Made by a program: the position numbers and the translations under genes. Under the pieces are notes generated by a model. That model saw nothing but the letters and a program-made list of their open reading frames with translations. It did not search any database and was not told where the DNA came from. Below, in pieces: positions 8,670 through 19,106 of a stretch of DNA of 64,000 bases. Origin of the DNA: Erythrobacter sp. KY5 (GTDB lineage: Bacteria; Pseudomonadota; Alphaproteobacteria; Sphingomonadales; Sphingomonadaceae); contig NZ_CP021912.1 of NCBI RefSeq assembly GCF_003264115.1, positions 1,037,001-1,101,000 on the forward strand, in the 5' to 3' direction. Numbering within the stretch: the first letter of the stretch is position 1; each line of letters starts with the position of its first letter.

Positions 8670-10481
8670 TCAGCCTGCGCGCACCTTGGCGAGGAAACCG
8701 TCTACCTGCACGCGCAGGGTCTGAGCCTGTTGCTCGAGTGCGGTTGCGCTGGTCAGCACCTGGCTGGCTGCGGCGCCGGTCGAGATTGAAAGCTCGCGCA
8801 CTTCCCTGATGTGACCCGAAACCTGCTCGGTGCCCCGCGCGGCAAGGTCGATGCTGCGGGCAAGGTCCTGGCCTGCGACCGATTGCTGGTCGACCGCGCT
8901 TGCGATCGAAACAGCGGTGGTCTCGAGCTGGGCAACCTCACTCGCGATTGAGCGCAGCGCGCTGACGCTTGCGCCGGTGGTGTCCTGCATGGTGCGGATC
9001 TGGTCCGCGACCTGTTCGGTTGCGCGGCTGGTCTGCATGGCGAGTTCCTTGACTTCGCTTGCGACAACGGCGAACCCGCGCCCGGCCTCGCCGCCACGGG
9101 CGGCTTCGATCGAGGCGTTGAGCGCAAGCAGGTTGGTGCGCTGCGCAATAGTCTGGATGAGCTCGACGATCTGGCCCACCTGTTCCGCGCTGCTGGCGAG
9201 CTCTGAAATGGTGGAATCCGCCTCATTGGCAGACAGTGTCGCCTTGCGAGCGAGTTCCGCCGATGAAGCGGCCTGTCGGCTGATCTCGCCAATCGACATC
9301 GCAAATTCATCGGATGCCGCCGCGGCTGCGGTTGCGCCGGTATTGGCCTCTTCCATTGCCGCTGCGACTTCTGCTGTGCGGTTGGAGGATTGCTCTGCGC
9401 TTGCCGCCATTGCGGTGGAAGTGGTCTGCAATTGGCTCGATGCACTCGCGACCCCGCCAACGACGTCACCGACGGTGCGCTCAAACTGGTCGGCAAAGCT
9501 TTGCAGCGTGCGTTCGCGTTCGAGGCGAGCTTCCTCTTGCTGGATCTGAAGGCGGGTCTGCTCCTCAAGTTCCTCCTTGGCCTTTTGCGAGCTTTCGCGG
9601 CTGAGGCGCTCAAGACGGATACTGGCCTTGAGAAAAATACCCATCGCGCGGGCCATCTCGCCAACCTCGTCGGTCCGGTCCTCACCGTGGATGTCGATCT
9701 CCTTCTCGCCCCTGGCAAGCCGGGTCATCTGACTGGCAAGCTGCCTGATCGAGCCACCGACCGAGCGGTCGAAGTAGCGCTGTGCAACAAGCGTGGTCAC
9801 GGTCAGCAAGACCGCCAGCGCGACCCAGATCAGGAGCAGCGTGGAAAGCAGGCTGGCGCCCGAATCCGAAATGCGGTCGGCCTCGGTTCCCATGCGGGTC
9901 GCAAGATCACGAGCGGCCTCAAGCGCTGCGCTCCCAGTGGCCGTCACCTCGGACGCCTGCGCTTCGCGGCGCGCCGTGGGAGCTTCGGGATTGAATGCCC
10001 CGATCTGGCGGCGAAAATCCTCGGTCGCCGCAGCAATCAGCCCGATGCGATCAATCGCTTCCATGTCGAGGCCCGCAGTAGCATCGCGAAGACCGTCAAG
10101 CTTGGCATCGGCGATGGTAAGCTGCGCCAGCGCCTGATTGGCCCGAGCATTATCGCCGGTTACGACGAGGATCTCAGCGTGACGCTGTGCCTCCGAAATG
10201 TCTGTCAGAAGACGCTCGGCATCAATCGCGAGATCGTGGGTTACATTGATCTGCTCGGCTCGGTTGCCTGCTTCGACGAAGAAGCCAATCAGCACCAGCC
10301 CCGCAAACAGGGCAAGGATGAGATTGAACCCGTAAAATGCCGAGATCTTGCGTCCGATGGACAGCTTTTCGAACCACCCGGCCGCTGCGCCCAAAGGGTT
10401 GAGGCCTCTTTTGTCGACTGTTTGGTTGGTACCGATCCGTTCTGCTTCGAGGTCTACTGCGATTTCCTGCAAAGCGCTCAT
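8670..10481 (-). CDS. methyl-accepting chemotaxis protein
   Basis: Transmembrane chemoreceptor of 603 residues. A cytoplasmic N-terminal stretch (~45 residues) precedes TM1 (near 45-70), then a helical, probably four-helix-bundle sensor region, TM2 (near 215-240), a HAMP domain and a long coiled-coil signalling domain. The hairpin tip reads [21 protein letters not shown], the CheA/CheW-contact region of MCPs. No CheR-docking pentapeptide of the NWETF type ends the protein. The ATG shares one base with the TAA of the upstream GGDEF/EAL gene, so the two are probably co-transcribed, last in the che cluster. The ligand is unknown. Confidence 0.93.
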   Translation of the reverse strand: MSALQEIAVDLEAERIGTNQTVDKRGLNPLGAAAGWFEKLSIGRKISAFYGFNLILALFAGLVLIGFFVEAGNRAEQINVTHDLAIDAERLLTDISEAQRHAEILVVTGDNARANQALAQLTIADAKLDGLRDATAGLDMEAIDRIGLIAAATEDFRRQIGAFNPEAPTARREAQASEVTATGSAALEAARDLATRMGTEADRISDSGASLLSTLLLIWVALAVLLTVTTLVAQRYFDRSVGGSIRQLASQMTRLARGEKEIDIHGEDRTDEVGEMARAMGIFLKASIRLERLSRESSQKAKEELEEQTRLQIQQEEARLERERTLQSFADQFERTVGDVVGGVASASSQLQTTSTAMAASAEQSSNRTAEVAAAMEEANTGATAAAAASDEFAMSIGEISRQAASSAELARKATLSANEADSTISELASSAEQVGQIVELIQTIAQRTNLLALNASIEAARGGEAGRGFAVVASEVKELAMQTSRATEQVADQIRTMQDTTGASVSALRSIASEVAQLETTAVSIASAVDQQSVAGQDLARSIDLAARGTEQVSGHIREVRELSISTGAAASQVLTSATALEQQAQTLRVQVDGFLAKVRAG

Positions 10482-12055
10482 TATGCGTCCCCGTTTGTCC
10501 CTGTTCGAGCTGCTCTGGCAGGCTCGTCAAAGTCACCAGCGCTGCTCTCGGCGCGAACCTGCGCTTCGATCAGCGTGTCGATATCCGATGCCGGCATGGC
10601 CTTGTAATAAAGCCAGCCCTGGATCTGATCTGCACCGGCAAGGCGGACCATGTCGGCCTGTTCAGTGGTTTCAACGCCTTCGGCAGTCACACCCATCTTG
10701 AGTGCGCGCGCAACGGCAATGCTGGAAAGCATCATGGCGCGGCTGCCTTCGTCCTCGCCCGCTTGTACCACAAGGCTGCGGTCGAGCTTGAGCTTTTCAA
10801 ACCGGAATTGGCGAAGAAACCCGATGGAGGCATAGCCGGTCCCAAAGTCGTCGAGCGAAATGCGCACGCCGAACTTGCGGATGACGTCGAGGCTGCGCTC
10901 GGCCACCACCGGATCGAGAACGAGACATGTCTCGGTGACTTCAAGCTCCAGCTGGTCGGGTGGAAAGCCGGTATCCTCAAGGATTTCGCCCAGTTTGATC
11001 GGGAATTCCGGGTTTCTGAGCTGGGCGGCCGAAATGTTGACCGACAGCGTGATGTCCTTCCACCGGCAGCCATCGGTCATGGCCTTGCGCAAGACCCAAA
11101 GGCCGATCGGATTGATGATGCCTGAATCTTCCGCGACCGGAATGAAGACATGCGGGCCGACCTTGCGGCCATCCTCACGGTTCCATCGCAGCAGCGCCTC
11201 GACGGCGACGATCCGCGCGCCGTTCGATCCGGAATCGGCAGCCACCAATGGCTGATAATGAACCTCGTATTCGCCCTTCGTAAGACCAGCGCGTAATTCG
11301 TCTTCGAGCTCGCGCACGGCTTCGCGGCGTTGATCGAAGCTTTCGTTGAACCATGTGCAGCGCATTTTTCCGTCGCGCTTCGAGACGGACATCGCAACGT
11401 CGGATCGGCGCAGCATTTCAGAAGAAGGCAAACGTCGACCCGCGGTTGAGCGTGCCAGGCCGATGCTCGCTCCGACACATATGTCGTACTTGCCGACTGG
11501 CACTGGTGCCTGCAACTGTTCAAGCAGCGTGCGGCACATGCCTTCAAGGATAGTGCCCGAAACCCGGCCCGCCATCGCCACGGCAAATTCGTCACCACCC
11601 AGACGGTAACAGCGCGCTTCATCGCCGCAGATTTCCTGAAGCATGCCAGCGCATTCCTGGATCAACCGGTCGCCGATCGCATGCCCGTAATGGTCGTTGA
11701 CCTGCTTGAAACGATCAAGATCGATAAGCGCGACTGCCACTTCCTCATCGCCCAGTGAAAAGGTCTCAAGATCGTTGTGAAGCGCGCGCCGATTGGGCAG
11801 CTTGCTCAGTGTGTCGGTCTCGCTCAGTTCTTCGAGTTCGTGGACATTGTTGAAGCCGTGGCGGCTCAAGAGAAAGATCGTCGCCGCGTAGACCAGCGCG
11901 CCTGCAATGAAGAGCAATTTTGGTTCTACGATGTCGATTGTCTTGCTGAAGCTGATGACGAGAACGATGCCGCCGAACACGAGGCTGAGCGTGGCAAGAG
12001 GTGCCAGGACAATCCCGAGGGGAGTGAGGCGCAGAGGTTTACTCGGCTTGGGCAC
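10481..12055 (-). CDS. GGDEF and EAL domain protein (c-di-GMP turnover)
   Basis: Membrane-anchored bifunctional protein of 524 residues. Two transmembrane helices lie in the first ~70 residues, followed by a GGDEF domain with intact LGGDEFAV, then an EAL domain with [15 protein letters not shown] and AEGVETTEQ. Both halves keep the key motifs, so either diguanylate cyclase or phosphodiesterase activity is possible. No RxxD inhibitory site sits five residues before GGDEF. The GTG at 12055 is chosen because AAGGAAG lies a few bases upstream; a TTG further out (12118) lacks one. It is followed directly by the chemoreceptor gene, suggesting linked chemotaxis and c-di-GMP signalling. Confidence 0.92.
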   Translation of the reverse strand: MPKPSKPLRLTPLGIVLAPLATLSLVFGGIVLVISFSKTIDIVEPKLLFIAGALVYAATIFLLSRHGFNNVHELEELSETDTLSKLPNRRALHNDLETFSLGDEEVAVALIDLDRFKQVNDHYGHAIGDRLIQECAGMLQEICGDEARCYRLGGDEFAVAMAGRVSGTILEGMCRTLLEQLQAPVPVGKYDICVGASIGLARSTAGRRLPSSEMLRRSDVAMSVSKRDGKMRCTWFNESFDQRREAVRELEDELRAGLTKGEYEVHYQPLVAADSGSNGARIVAVEALLRWNREDGRKVGPHVFIPVAEDSGIINPIGLWVLRKAMTDGCRWKDITLSVNISAAQLRNPEFPIKLGEILEDTGFPPDQLELEVTETCLVLDPVVAERSLDVIRKFGVRISLDDFGTGYASIGFLRQFRFEKLKLDRSLVVQAGEDEGSRAMMLSSIAVARALKMGVTAEGVETTEQADMVRLAGADQIQGWLYYKAMPASDIDTLIEAQVRAESSAGDFDEPARAARTGTNGDA

Positions 12056-12183
12056 GCAACTTCCTTCTACTCGCGGCGAAAACGTCAGCTTGGCGATGCC
12101 CGGCTTTCTAAATATCAATGGCTAACGAACGGTAAAATCTCCGAAACCCGGATAGGGAAAATCCCTTTGATTCCGCTTAATTT

Positions 12184-13047
12184 TTACCCAAAGCCAAGAG
12201 CCGCGCTGCGGGCGACCTGCTCGGGAAACTCGTAGATGCTCATGCGTTTGGCCGCAGGCTCGAAAGCGCGCGTCTGGCCTACGACCGTTTCCCCGGCGCC
12301 GAGCATCAGGAAACCGTCGCGCGCCATTGCCGATGCCAGCCTGTCGAATACCATGGCGCGTGTGTCCGCATCGAAATACAGCAGGACATTGCGGCACAGC
12401 ACGAGGTCGAAGCGGGCGCGTGCGGGTGGTTCGGACAAGACGTTGTGCTGCTGAAAGCGGGTAATGTGGCGAACGTGATCGAGGATTTGCCAGCCGCCGG
12501 GAGTTTCCTCGAAGTGGCGCAGCATCTGGGTAACGCCAAGGCCACGCTGAACCTCGAACTGGCTGTAAAGCCCGGTGCGTGCGGTTCGGATGGCGCGGTG
12601 CGATACGTCGGTGCCGAGGATATCGATCGTCCAGCCGTCCCATAAGGCCTTCTGGTCTTCGAACAGCATGGCAAGACTGTGCACTTCCTGTCCGGTCGAA
12701 CACCCGGCGCACCAGATCGACAGGCGCCGCGTGTGCCTTCTGCGCCGCGCAAGCTCGGGCAGGATATCATCGGGGATCTGATCGAAAGTCGGTTTGTCCC
12801 TGAAAAAGTATGTCTCATTGTTGAGCAAGGCCTCGACGACCTCGGTCGCCAGGTCGCGGTCATGCGAGCGCCGGCGCGGCTCATCGAGCAGGCAGACGAG
12901 CTGGTCGAGATTGCTGATTCCGTGTTCGCGGAAGACGCCCGAAAGCGCCGTTCCGACACGCCAGCGTCGACTTTCGGTGAGGTGCTGCCCGGTGCGGGCG
13001 GACAAAAGGTCGGCGATGATCTGGTAAGAGGCCTGGCTAACTTCCAT
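12184..13047 (-). CDS. cheR: chemotaxis protein methyltransferase CheR
   Basis: SAM-dependent methyltransferase adding methyl groups to receptor glutamates; 287 residues. The N-terminal helical domain is followed by the NNETYFFRD signature, the SAM-binding AGCSTGQE and the CRNVLLYF motif. Starts 6 bp after the cheB stop. A 128-bp stretch separates its end from the GTG of the GGDEF/EAL gene, with no strong terminator seen, so the unit may continue downstream. Confidence 0.95.
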   Translation of the reverse strand: MEVSQASYQIIADLLSARTGQHLTESRRWRVGTALSGVFREHGISNLDQLVCLLDEPRRRSHDRDLATEVVEALLNNETYFFRDKPTFDQIPDDILPELARRRRHTRRLSIWCAGCSTGQEVHSLAMLFEDQKALWDGWTIDILGTDVSHRAIRTARTGLYSQFEVQRGLGVTQMLRHFEETPGGWQILDHVRHITRFQQHNVLSEPPARARFDLVLCRNVLLYFDADTRAMVFDRLASAMARDGFLMLGAGETVVGQTRAFEPAAKRMSIYEFPEQVARSAALGFG

Positions 13048-13053
13048 GTCGGG

Positions 13054-14238
13054 TCAGGTCGTCACACTCTGGCGCGTCGGTTGCGCTGTGCCGCTGATTG
13101 TTCCGATCTGAGCCATAAGCGCCTGCCCCAGAGCGGGAGGCGCTGCCACATAATCGCTGAAGCCCGCTTTCGTGACCGCTCCCGGCATTCCCCAGACGGC
13201 GCTGGTCTCCGCGTCCTGGGTCCAGACGGTCCCGCCCGATTCGCGCAGGTGCTGGACACCATCGAAACCATCGCGGCCCATGCCTGACAGGATAATTGCA
13301 TGAACGCGGCCATTGCAGGCGTCGGCGGCGCTGCGCAGCATCGGGTCAACCGAAGGCAGGCAACCACTGCGAGCAGGTTCGCTGGAAATACGCGCCACAA
13401 GCGTTTCGCCCAGCCGCTTCACGATCATGTGCCCGTGCCCGGTCGCGATGGCGATTTCGCCCTTGCGGATTTCGGTTCCGTCATCCGCGATATGGGTGGG
13501 ACGACCGCTCGCAACCTCGACCTGGCGCGCGAACACCGGGATGAACGAGCTGGGCAGGTGCTGCGTTATCAAAATCGGCAGATCGAAATCGGGTGTGAGT
13601 TCACGCAGCATCAGATTGAGCGCGTGAATGCCTCCCGTCGACGCACCGATTGCGACGAGCTCCGGAAGCTGGGCCGGGCGCGACAGTCTCGCTGGTTTGG
13701 CCTCCTGAGCGCTGATCTGCGCATTGGCGCTGGCGGCTGCATTATCGCCTTTGCCGCCGAGCGCGCGGATCTTGCCGAGAAGCTGACTGCGGTAATCCTC
13801 GTTGAAGCCACCGGGACGCGGCTTGAGCATGGTGTCGGCCGCACCGGTGGAAAGCGCCTGAACGGTGGCCTCGGCCCCGTCATCGGTCAGGGATGAGACG
13901 ACCAGCACCTGAAGGTCCGGCGCGGCCGCGAGGATAGCAGGCAGCGCTTCGAGACCGCCCATGCCGGGCATTTCGAGATCGAGCAGCAGGACATCGGCGT
14001 CGGTCGTGCCGAGCTGTGCGATCGCCCGCTCGCCGGACGATGCGGTCGCGGTGACTTCCATCGCGCCGTCGCTTTCCACGATGCGCTTCAGGACCGTGCG
14101 AACGGTCAGCGAATCATCGACGATCATCACCCGGATTGCGTCGCTCGCACTCTCGCACGCGGGCGCGCTGTCGCGGGAAGCCGGCTCGTTCGCTACTTTT
14201 CGCAGGATTCGGGAAGGGGAAGAAGACATCGCGTTCAC
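13054..14238 (-). CDS. cheB: chemotaxis response regulator protein-glutamate methylesterase CheB
   Basis: Receiver plus methylesterase that demethylates chemoreceptors; 394 residues. The receiver starts near residue 36 (MIVDDS) with the phospho-acceptor Asp87 in LLDLEMP. The esterase triad is visible: Ser200 in GASTGG, His227 in TQHLPS and Asp323 in GMGRDG. A 30-residue polar extension precedes the receiver. The GTG at 14238 overlaps the cheY stop; an ATG nine bases inside (14229) is an equally possible start. Confidence 0.95.
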   Translation of the reverse strand: MNAMSSSPSRILRKVANEPASRDSAPACESASDAIRVMIVDDSLTVRTVLKRIVESDGAMEVTATASSGERAIAQLGTTDADVLLLDLEMPGMGGLEALPAILAAAPDLQVLVVSSLTDDGAEATVQALSTGAADTMLKPRPGGFNEDYRSQLLGKIRALGGKGDNAAASANAQISAQEAKPARLSRPAQLPELVAIGASTGGIHALNLMLRELTPDFDLPILITQHLPSSFIPVFARQVEVASGRPTHIADDGTEIRKGEIAIATGHGHMIVKRLGETLVARISSEPARSGCLPSVDPMLRSAADACNGRVHAIILSGMGRDGFDGVQHLRESGGTVWTQDAETSAVWGMPGAVTKAGFSDYVAAPPALGQALMAQIGTISGTAQPTRQSVTT

Positions 14239-14600
14239 GCGAAGCCGACCAGCTGCAGTTTGATTTGCAATGTTTCGTGATCGAACGGCTTCATCACGTA
14301 TTCGTCGGCGCCGGCACTTATTGCCTCGCGGATATGAGCCACGTCGTTTTCGGTCGTGCAGAACACCACTTTCGGCTTGTCACCGCCGGGACGCTTGCGC
14401 AATTGCGTGATGAATTCGATCCCCGTCATGACCGGCATATTCCAGTCAAGCAGGACCACGTCGGGCATCTTGGCCTCGCACGCTTCCAGGCCCTCCTTGC
14501 CATTTTCGGCTTCTTCGACCGCAAAGCCCAAGGTTTCGAGAATATGCCTCGAAACTTTGCGAATTACGCGGGAATCATCGACGACTAGGCAGCTTTTCAT
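14235..14600 (-). CDS. cheY: single-domain response regulator CheY
   Basis: Receiver-only protein of 121 residues, the phosphorylation target of CheA. The VVDDS acidic pair is at residues 7-9, the phospho-acceptor is Asp52 in LLDWNMP and the conserved lysine is Lys104 in VMKPF. The ATG is preceded by a GAGG ribosome-binding site at good spacing. It lies between cheW and cheB; no CheZ phosphatase is visible in the window. The output target (motor or otherwise) cannot be told from sequence. Confidence 0.93.
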   Translation of the reverse strand: MKSCLVVDDSRVIRKVSRHILETLGFAVEEAENGKEGLEACEAKMPDVVLLDWNMPVMTGIEFITQLRKRPGGDKPKVVFCTTENDVAHIREAISAGADEYVMKPFDHETLQIKLQLVGFA

Positions 14601-14655
14601 GAGGGATCCTCGGTTCTGAACGTTAGGTTGATATGCTCAGAAGGTAAGTTTTGGA

Positions 14656-15096
14656 TTAAGCGGCATGCTCGATTGAAGTCTGTCCTGCGATCAGCGCGGC
14701 AAGGTCGATCATCAGCGCAGGCCCTGTGCGGGTTTCGACGAGGCCGCTGGCGACACTGGCCCATTCCGCACCGAAACCTCCCGGAACACTGCCCGGTTCG
14801 CCGATGGCAGAGGTGATGTCCTCGATGGAATCGATCCGAAGCGCATAGGAATAGCCCGAGGAGGCGACCACAATGGCGCGGTGATCGAGCGCATAGGCGT
14901 TCGGATCGAAACCGATGGCGCGGCGGCAATCGATGACAGTCAGCGCCTGACTGCGCATGGCGGTGAGGCCTGCAATGAAATCAGGCGTGCGCGGTACGGG
15001 CGTGATGGTGCCGATCTCGATCACGGATTGCACGTCATTCGCCCTGAAAGCGCAGCGTCGGCCAGCGATCTGGCACATGACCAGTAGCTCGTTCAT
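14656..15096 (-). CDS. cheW: chemotaxis coupling protein CheW
   Basis: Single CheW (SH3-like) domain of 146 residues linking receptors to CheA. Features include CQIAGRRCAFRANDVQSVIEI at the start, an ITPVPRTPDFIAGL segment typical of CheW, and the VIDCRRAIG strand. Its ATG overlaps the cheA TGA by one base, so the pair is translationally coupled. A 55-bp gap separates it from cheY. Confidence 0.92.
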   Translation of the reverse strand: MNELLVMCQIAGRRCAFRANDVQSVIEIGTITPVPRTPDFIAGLTAMRSQALTVIDCRRAIGFDPNAYALDHRAIVVASSGYSYALRIDSIEDITSAIGEPGSVPGGFGAEWASVASGLVETRTGPALMIDLAALIAGQTSIEHAA

Positions 15097-17513
15097 CAGC
15101 GATTGCTCCCGCTTGCACGTGCCGCATTGGATGCGGAACGCAGGGCTGCGACCAGTCCATCGCGATCATAGCGATAGATCGTCTCTTCCATATTGGCCCC
15201 ATCCGGAATGTCGCGAAGCCGGATGACCGGTGCCGCAAATTCAACGTCAAGCGCGAGGGCCGCCTGGTACTCGTCGTCGAACCAGATTGCGACATCCTGG
15301 TCGCCATCCTGATCGTCGGCGATCTCGTAACCAGCGGCGGTGACAAGCGGCGCAAGGATCGTGCTGGCCCATTCGGTCTGCGGGATGCGGCAAATCGGTT
15401 TGATGGCCGCTTCCGGGGTTTCGCCGTAGCGTGCGAACAGCGCGTGCCCGTCGATCAACGTGACGGTTTTGCCATCGACCAGCGTGACCGCTTCGATCAT
15501 CGGATCGGTGTCGACCGGCCTCAGTGCATCGACAAGCTCAACCGCGTCGTCGATCTCGCGCACTGCGTGGACCAGCTGGCCCGATCCGTCGGTCAGGCGC
15601 AGCAAACGGACCTTTTCGGCAGGCAGTGGCCCGTCAGGCAGGCCCACCAGCGGCAAAATTACGCCGTCGATCACCGCTCGAGGGCGGTCGCCTGTAAGGT
15701 CGATGGCACCGACAGGCGCGGTTTCGATGCGCTGCACCAGCTCAAGCCGCACGGCACAGCGACGGCCGTCAAAATCGGTAAACAGCATTGCGCGCATGGC
15801 AGGTTTTTCGGATTTGGCCTGTTCTTCCTCAGCTCCCCGGAAGACGCGGCTGCGGGCATCGGATGCAAGATCGTGCTGCGACGCGATGTTCGTCACGTCG
15901 AGCAGCAGCACCGGCTGCCCATCGTCGAGCAAGGTTGAGCCAGCATAGACGCCCGCTTTCATGATCGCAGGAGCCAGCGGTTTGACGACGAGGTCCCCAT
16001 GCGAATGAATACGGTCGACCGCGAGCGCGAACAGGTCACCGCTCGCAAGTCGCAACATGACCATCGTGCGTTGCTCAGCGGGCGTATCGCCTTCGTCCAG
16101 ACCGAGCGCGTCGGTCAGCATGAGGCATGGCACGCGTGCATCGCGGAAGGTGACGAGCGCGCTTTCTCCGGCACGGGTGAAGTCGAGTGCCTTGGATGAT
16201 GCGTGGATGATCTCTTCGACGTAGCTTTGCGGTATTGCGAACCTTTGCTCGCCGACTTCGACCGTGAGCCCGGCAATGATGCTGAGCGTGAGCGGGATCT
16301 GAAGGGTGAAGAGTGTGCCGACCCCCGGAGTTGAGCTCACTTTGATCGAGCCGCCGACGCGCTCAAGATTGTCGCGCACCACATCGAGCCCGACGCCGCG
16401 TCCCGATACGTTGCTGACTTCCTCGGCGGTGGAAAATCCGGGCTCAAAGACAAGTTGGAGGATCGCATCGCGGCTCATCTCCGAACGCTGGGCGGCGGAG
16501 ATCAACCCGGTGGAGACCGCCTTGGCCGCGATCTTTTCTTCCTCGAGCCCGCGTCCGTCGTCGCTGACCACGATCGAGATCGTGTTTCCAGCCTGACGCG
16601 CGGCAATCGAGAGGAGGCCCGTTTCACGCTTGCCGATGGCGAGGCGGTCAGACGGTTTCTCGATCCCGTGATCGATCGCGTTGCGGATGATGTGAGTGAG
16701 CGGATCCCGTATCATTTCGATCATTTCGCGGTCGAGTTCGACATCGCCGCCTTCAAGATCGATCAGAACCTGTTTTCCAAGCTCGTTCGACAGGTCGCGC
16801 GCAAGCCGGGGCAGCGCGCCGAACAGGGTCTCGATACGCTGCATGCGCATTCGTGTGATCGCATCGCGCACATCGGAAAGGATCGTGGTGAGCCGTTCGA
16901 ACGGACCGTCAATCGTCGGCTGCGTGCCCGCCTGACGCAGGCGATGCGCAAGATCGTTGCGCGCCAGCACCATGTCCGACACACCGCTCATCACCCGGTC
17001 GAGCAGGTCGACAGGCAGACGGATCGAGCGCTGGGCAGCGGGCGCTTCCGTTTTTTTGGGAGAGGGCAGCTCGTTTTCGCCCGCCGGCTCGGGGTCTTCG
17101 ACCGGTTCTGATCCTGCGTCGATGACATCTCCGGTCACGGCCTCGGCACCGGGCTCCAGCGCAGCGATCAGTTCGTCATCGCCGCCTTCGGGGAATTCCT
17201 CGCCAGCTTCGATGACATCGACCATCTGTGCGATCCGGTCGATGATTGCGAGCACTGCGGTAACCAGTGCAGCATCAGGCGTGCGGCGCCCGGCCCGGCA
17301 ATCGGCAAGGGCGTCTTCAGCCGCGTGGCTGAGACCAGCCAGACGCGGGAAATCGAAAAAGCCGCAATTGCCTTTAACCGTGTGTACGAAACGGAAGATG
17401 GTGTCGAGCCGCGCACGGTCCGCCGGATCGGCTTCCCAGGCGACGATCTCGCCTGCGCTGGCTTCCAGCATTTCCCGTGTCTCTGCGACGAAATCCGCCA
17501 GCAGGTCATCCAT
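15096..17513 (-). CDS. cheA: chemotaxis histidine kinase CheA with two CheW-like domains and a receiver-like tail
   Basis: Sensor kinase of 805 residues that autophosphorylates and passes phosphate to CheY and CheB. Domains in order: Hpt with His44 in the HTVKG motif; a short acidic/Pro-rich linker (~110-160) with no P2 domain; dimerisation (~160-230); HATPase with N box near 274-284 (HIIRNAIDHGIE) and G boxes; a CheW domain (~405-540); a second CheW-like domain (~570-700); and a tail (~705-795) resembling a receiver fold but lacking the acidic pair and the conserved Lys. ATG 17513 is preceded by AGAGGGG at good spacing, better than a start 14 codons upstream. First gene of the cluster. Confidence 0.93.
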   Translation of the reverse strand: MDDLLADFVAETREMLEASAGEIVAWEADPADRARLDTIFRFVHTVKGNCGFFDFPRLAGLSHAAEDALADCRAGRRTPDAALVTAVLAIIDRIAQMVDVIEAGEEFPEGGDDELIAALEPGAEAVTGDVIDAGSEPVEDPEPAGENELPSPKKTEAPAAQRSIRLPVDLLDRVMSGVSDMVLARNDLAHRLRQAGTQPTIDGPFERLTTILSDVRDAITRMRMQRIETLFGALPRLARDLSNELGKQVLIDLEGGDVELDREMIEMIRDPLTHIIRNAIDHGIEKPSDRLAIGKRETGLLSIAARQAGNTISIVVSDDGRGLEEEKIAAKAVSTGLISAAQRSEMSRDAILQLVFEPGFSTAEEVSNVSGRGVGLDVVRDNLERVGGSIKVSSTPGVGTLFTLQIPLTLSIIAGLTVEVGEQRFAIPQSYVEEIIHASSKALDFTRAGESALVTFRDARVPCLMLTDALGLDEGDTPAEQRTMVMLRLASGDLFALAVDRIHSHGDLVVKPLAPAIMKAGVYAGSTLLDDGQPVLLLDVTNIASQHDLASDARSRVFRGAEEEQAKSEKPAMRAMLFTDFDGRRCAVRLELVQRIETAPVGAIDLTGDRPRAVIDGVILPLVGLPDGPLPAEKVRLLRLTDGSGQLVHAVREIDDAVELVDALRPVDTDPMIEAVTLVDGKTVTLIDGHALFARYGETPEAAIKPICRIPQTEWASTILAPLVTAAGYEIADDQDGDQDVAIWFDDEYQAALALDVEFAAPVIRLRDIPDGANMEETIYRYDRDGLVAALRSASNAARASGSNR

Positions 17514-17605
17514 GACGCGCGTGCCCCTCTTAGACTTGGAAGTCTGTATGGACACAGATGGTTAATGATTGCCTAGCGCCGAGCTTTTATCATGGGCTCG
17601 CTCTT

Positions 17606-18991
17606 CTATTTGGGCGCGCGCCGGACCAGAACAAGCCATACCAGCGCGGCGCCGGTCAATGCACCGAAGATATTGGCTGCAAGTTCAGCGGTGTAAATCG
17701 CAGCACTACCCCACGATGCCTGAAGCAGCCAGGCGACCGGCAGCATCACCAGAAACACGCGAGCAACGGACTGGCCCAATGCGAACGAGGCCTTGTCGAT
17801 CGCGTTCAGGATACCATTCGCGACGATCAGGATGCCAAAGCCCGCATAGCCCCAGGCCGCGATCTTCAGATACAGCGCGAACTCCTCGATCACGGGCTGC
17901 TCGTCAGTGAATGCTCTTGCAAATGTCTCACCCGCAGATGTCAGCAGGACCGCAGTGCCAAGCCCCCAGACAACGCAGAATATCCCCGCGTAAAGGGCTG
18001 CGCTTCGTGCTCGCCCGTACTCTCTTGCGCCCCAGTTCTGCCCGACGATCGAACCGATCGCTCCGGAAAGCGCGAGGAGTGGAACCGTCGCAAAACTCTG
18101 CAATCGGCCAGCAGCCCCGAACCCTGCGACCGCATCCTGCCCGGCGGTGGCGATCAGCGCGGTCAGGATCGACAGCCCGATCGGATTAATCGCGTTCGAG
18201 AATGCCGCCGGCCCTGCGACCTTGGCGATGCTCGACGCGGAATCGGCAAGGTTCGATTTCGCAAGCAGCGAGGGATTGAGCGGGATGTCGGTCTGCTTGA
18301 CCAGCACCAGCGCCATCGCCGCGCCGCAGCCCCATCCGATTATGGTCGCATAGGCCGCGCCCACTATGCCGAAGCCCTCGAACCCGCCAAAAAGAAAGTC
18401 GGGTGAGCCGGTGATCAGGATCGGATCGAGTATCCAGTTGGCCGCGGCATAGGTGATGCTGACCACGCTTGTGCGGCGTGCCTCACCCTGTCCGCGCAGG
18501 ATGCCGTTGAAGCCCATGATTGCGAGGATCAGCGGGAAGCCGAGCGCGAAGGGCTGCATGTATGTCCGGATGAGCGGCATCAGATTGTCCGGCGCATTCA
18601 TCAGCCGGAACAGCGGATCGTTCAGCGCGAACAGGGCAAGGCCAATGACAACGCCTGCCCCGACCGCAAAGACGAGCCCGAAATTGGCCCGGCGCGCGGC
18701 GCGCTCGCGGTCTCCTTCGCCCAGAGCCCGAGCGACCACCGAATTGATCCCGACCATGACGCCCACGCCGAGCGAGGTAAGCGCGACCGAAATCGGGAAG
18801 ATGAAAGAGATCGCCGCGAGCGCGTCTGACCCCAGCTGTCCGATGAAGTATGCATCGACGAGACCAATCGACATGATGGCTGCGACGCCGATGATTGCGG
18901 GCAGGGTCTGTCCGACAAGGTGGCCGGTGATGCTGCCTTGCGTGAGCTTCGCGCTCGCGGATTGTTCCGCTGTTTTATCCGTGTCGCTCAT
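17606..18991 (-). CDS. MATE family efflux transporter
   Basis: Polytopic exporter of 461 residues with about 12 hydrophobic helices in two homologous halves, as in the multidrug and toxic compound extrusion family (cation-coupled antiport). Typical features are ALGVGVMVGINSVVARALGEGD in the first half and SGAIGSIVGQNWGAREYGRA in the second. It lies just upstream (in reading direction) of the cheA region but has its own start and is separated from cheA by about 90 bp. Substrate cannot be predicted. Confidence 0.9.
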   Translation of the reverse strand: MSDTDKTAEQSASAKLTQGSITGHLVGQTLPAIIGVAAIMSIGLVDAYFIGQLGSDALAAISFIFPISVALTSLGVGVMVGINSVVARALGEGDRERAARRANFGLVFAVGAGVVIGLALFALNDPLFRLMNAPDNLMPLIRTYMQPFALGFPLILAIMGFNGILRGQGEARRTSVVSITYAAANWILDPILITGSPDFLFGGFEGFGIVGAAYATIIGWGCGAAMALVLVKQTDIPLNPSLLAKSNLADSASSIAKVAGPAAFSNAINPIGLSILTALIATAGQDAVAGFGAAGRLQSFATVPLLALSGAIGSIVGQNWGAREYGRARSAALYAGIFCVVWGLGTAVLLTSAGETFARAFTDEQPVIEEFALYLKIAAWGYAGFGILIVANGILNAIDKASFALGQSVARVFLVMLPVAWLLQASWGSAAIYTAELAANIFGALTGAALVWLVLVRRAPK

Positions 18992-19106
18992 CGCTGATCA
19001 GCGCCTAGCCGCGCGCAGGGGCTGGCGCAAAGTGAAATCCTTGTGCTTGGGCGAATTGGCGTGCGATAAGAGAAGCCAAAGTTCAGACATGGAGAGACAT
19101 CAGATC

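Noticed and set aside
18453..19106. A longer N-terminus for the class II aldolase-like protein.
   Set aside because: The extension overlaps the MATE gene in antisense and lacks aldolase features; a good ribosome-binding site stands before 19107.
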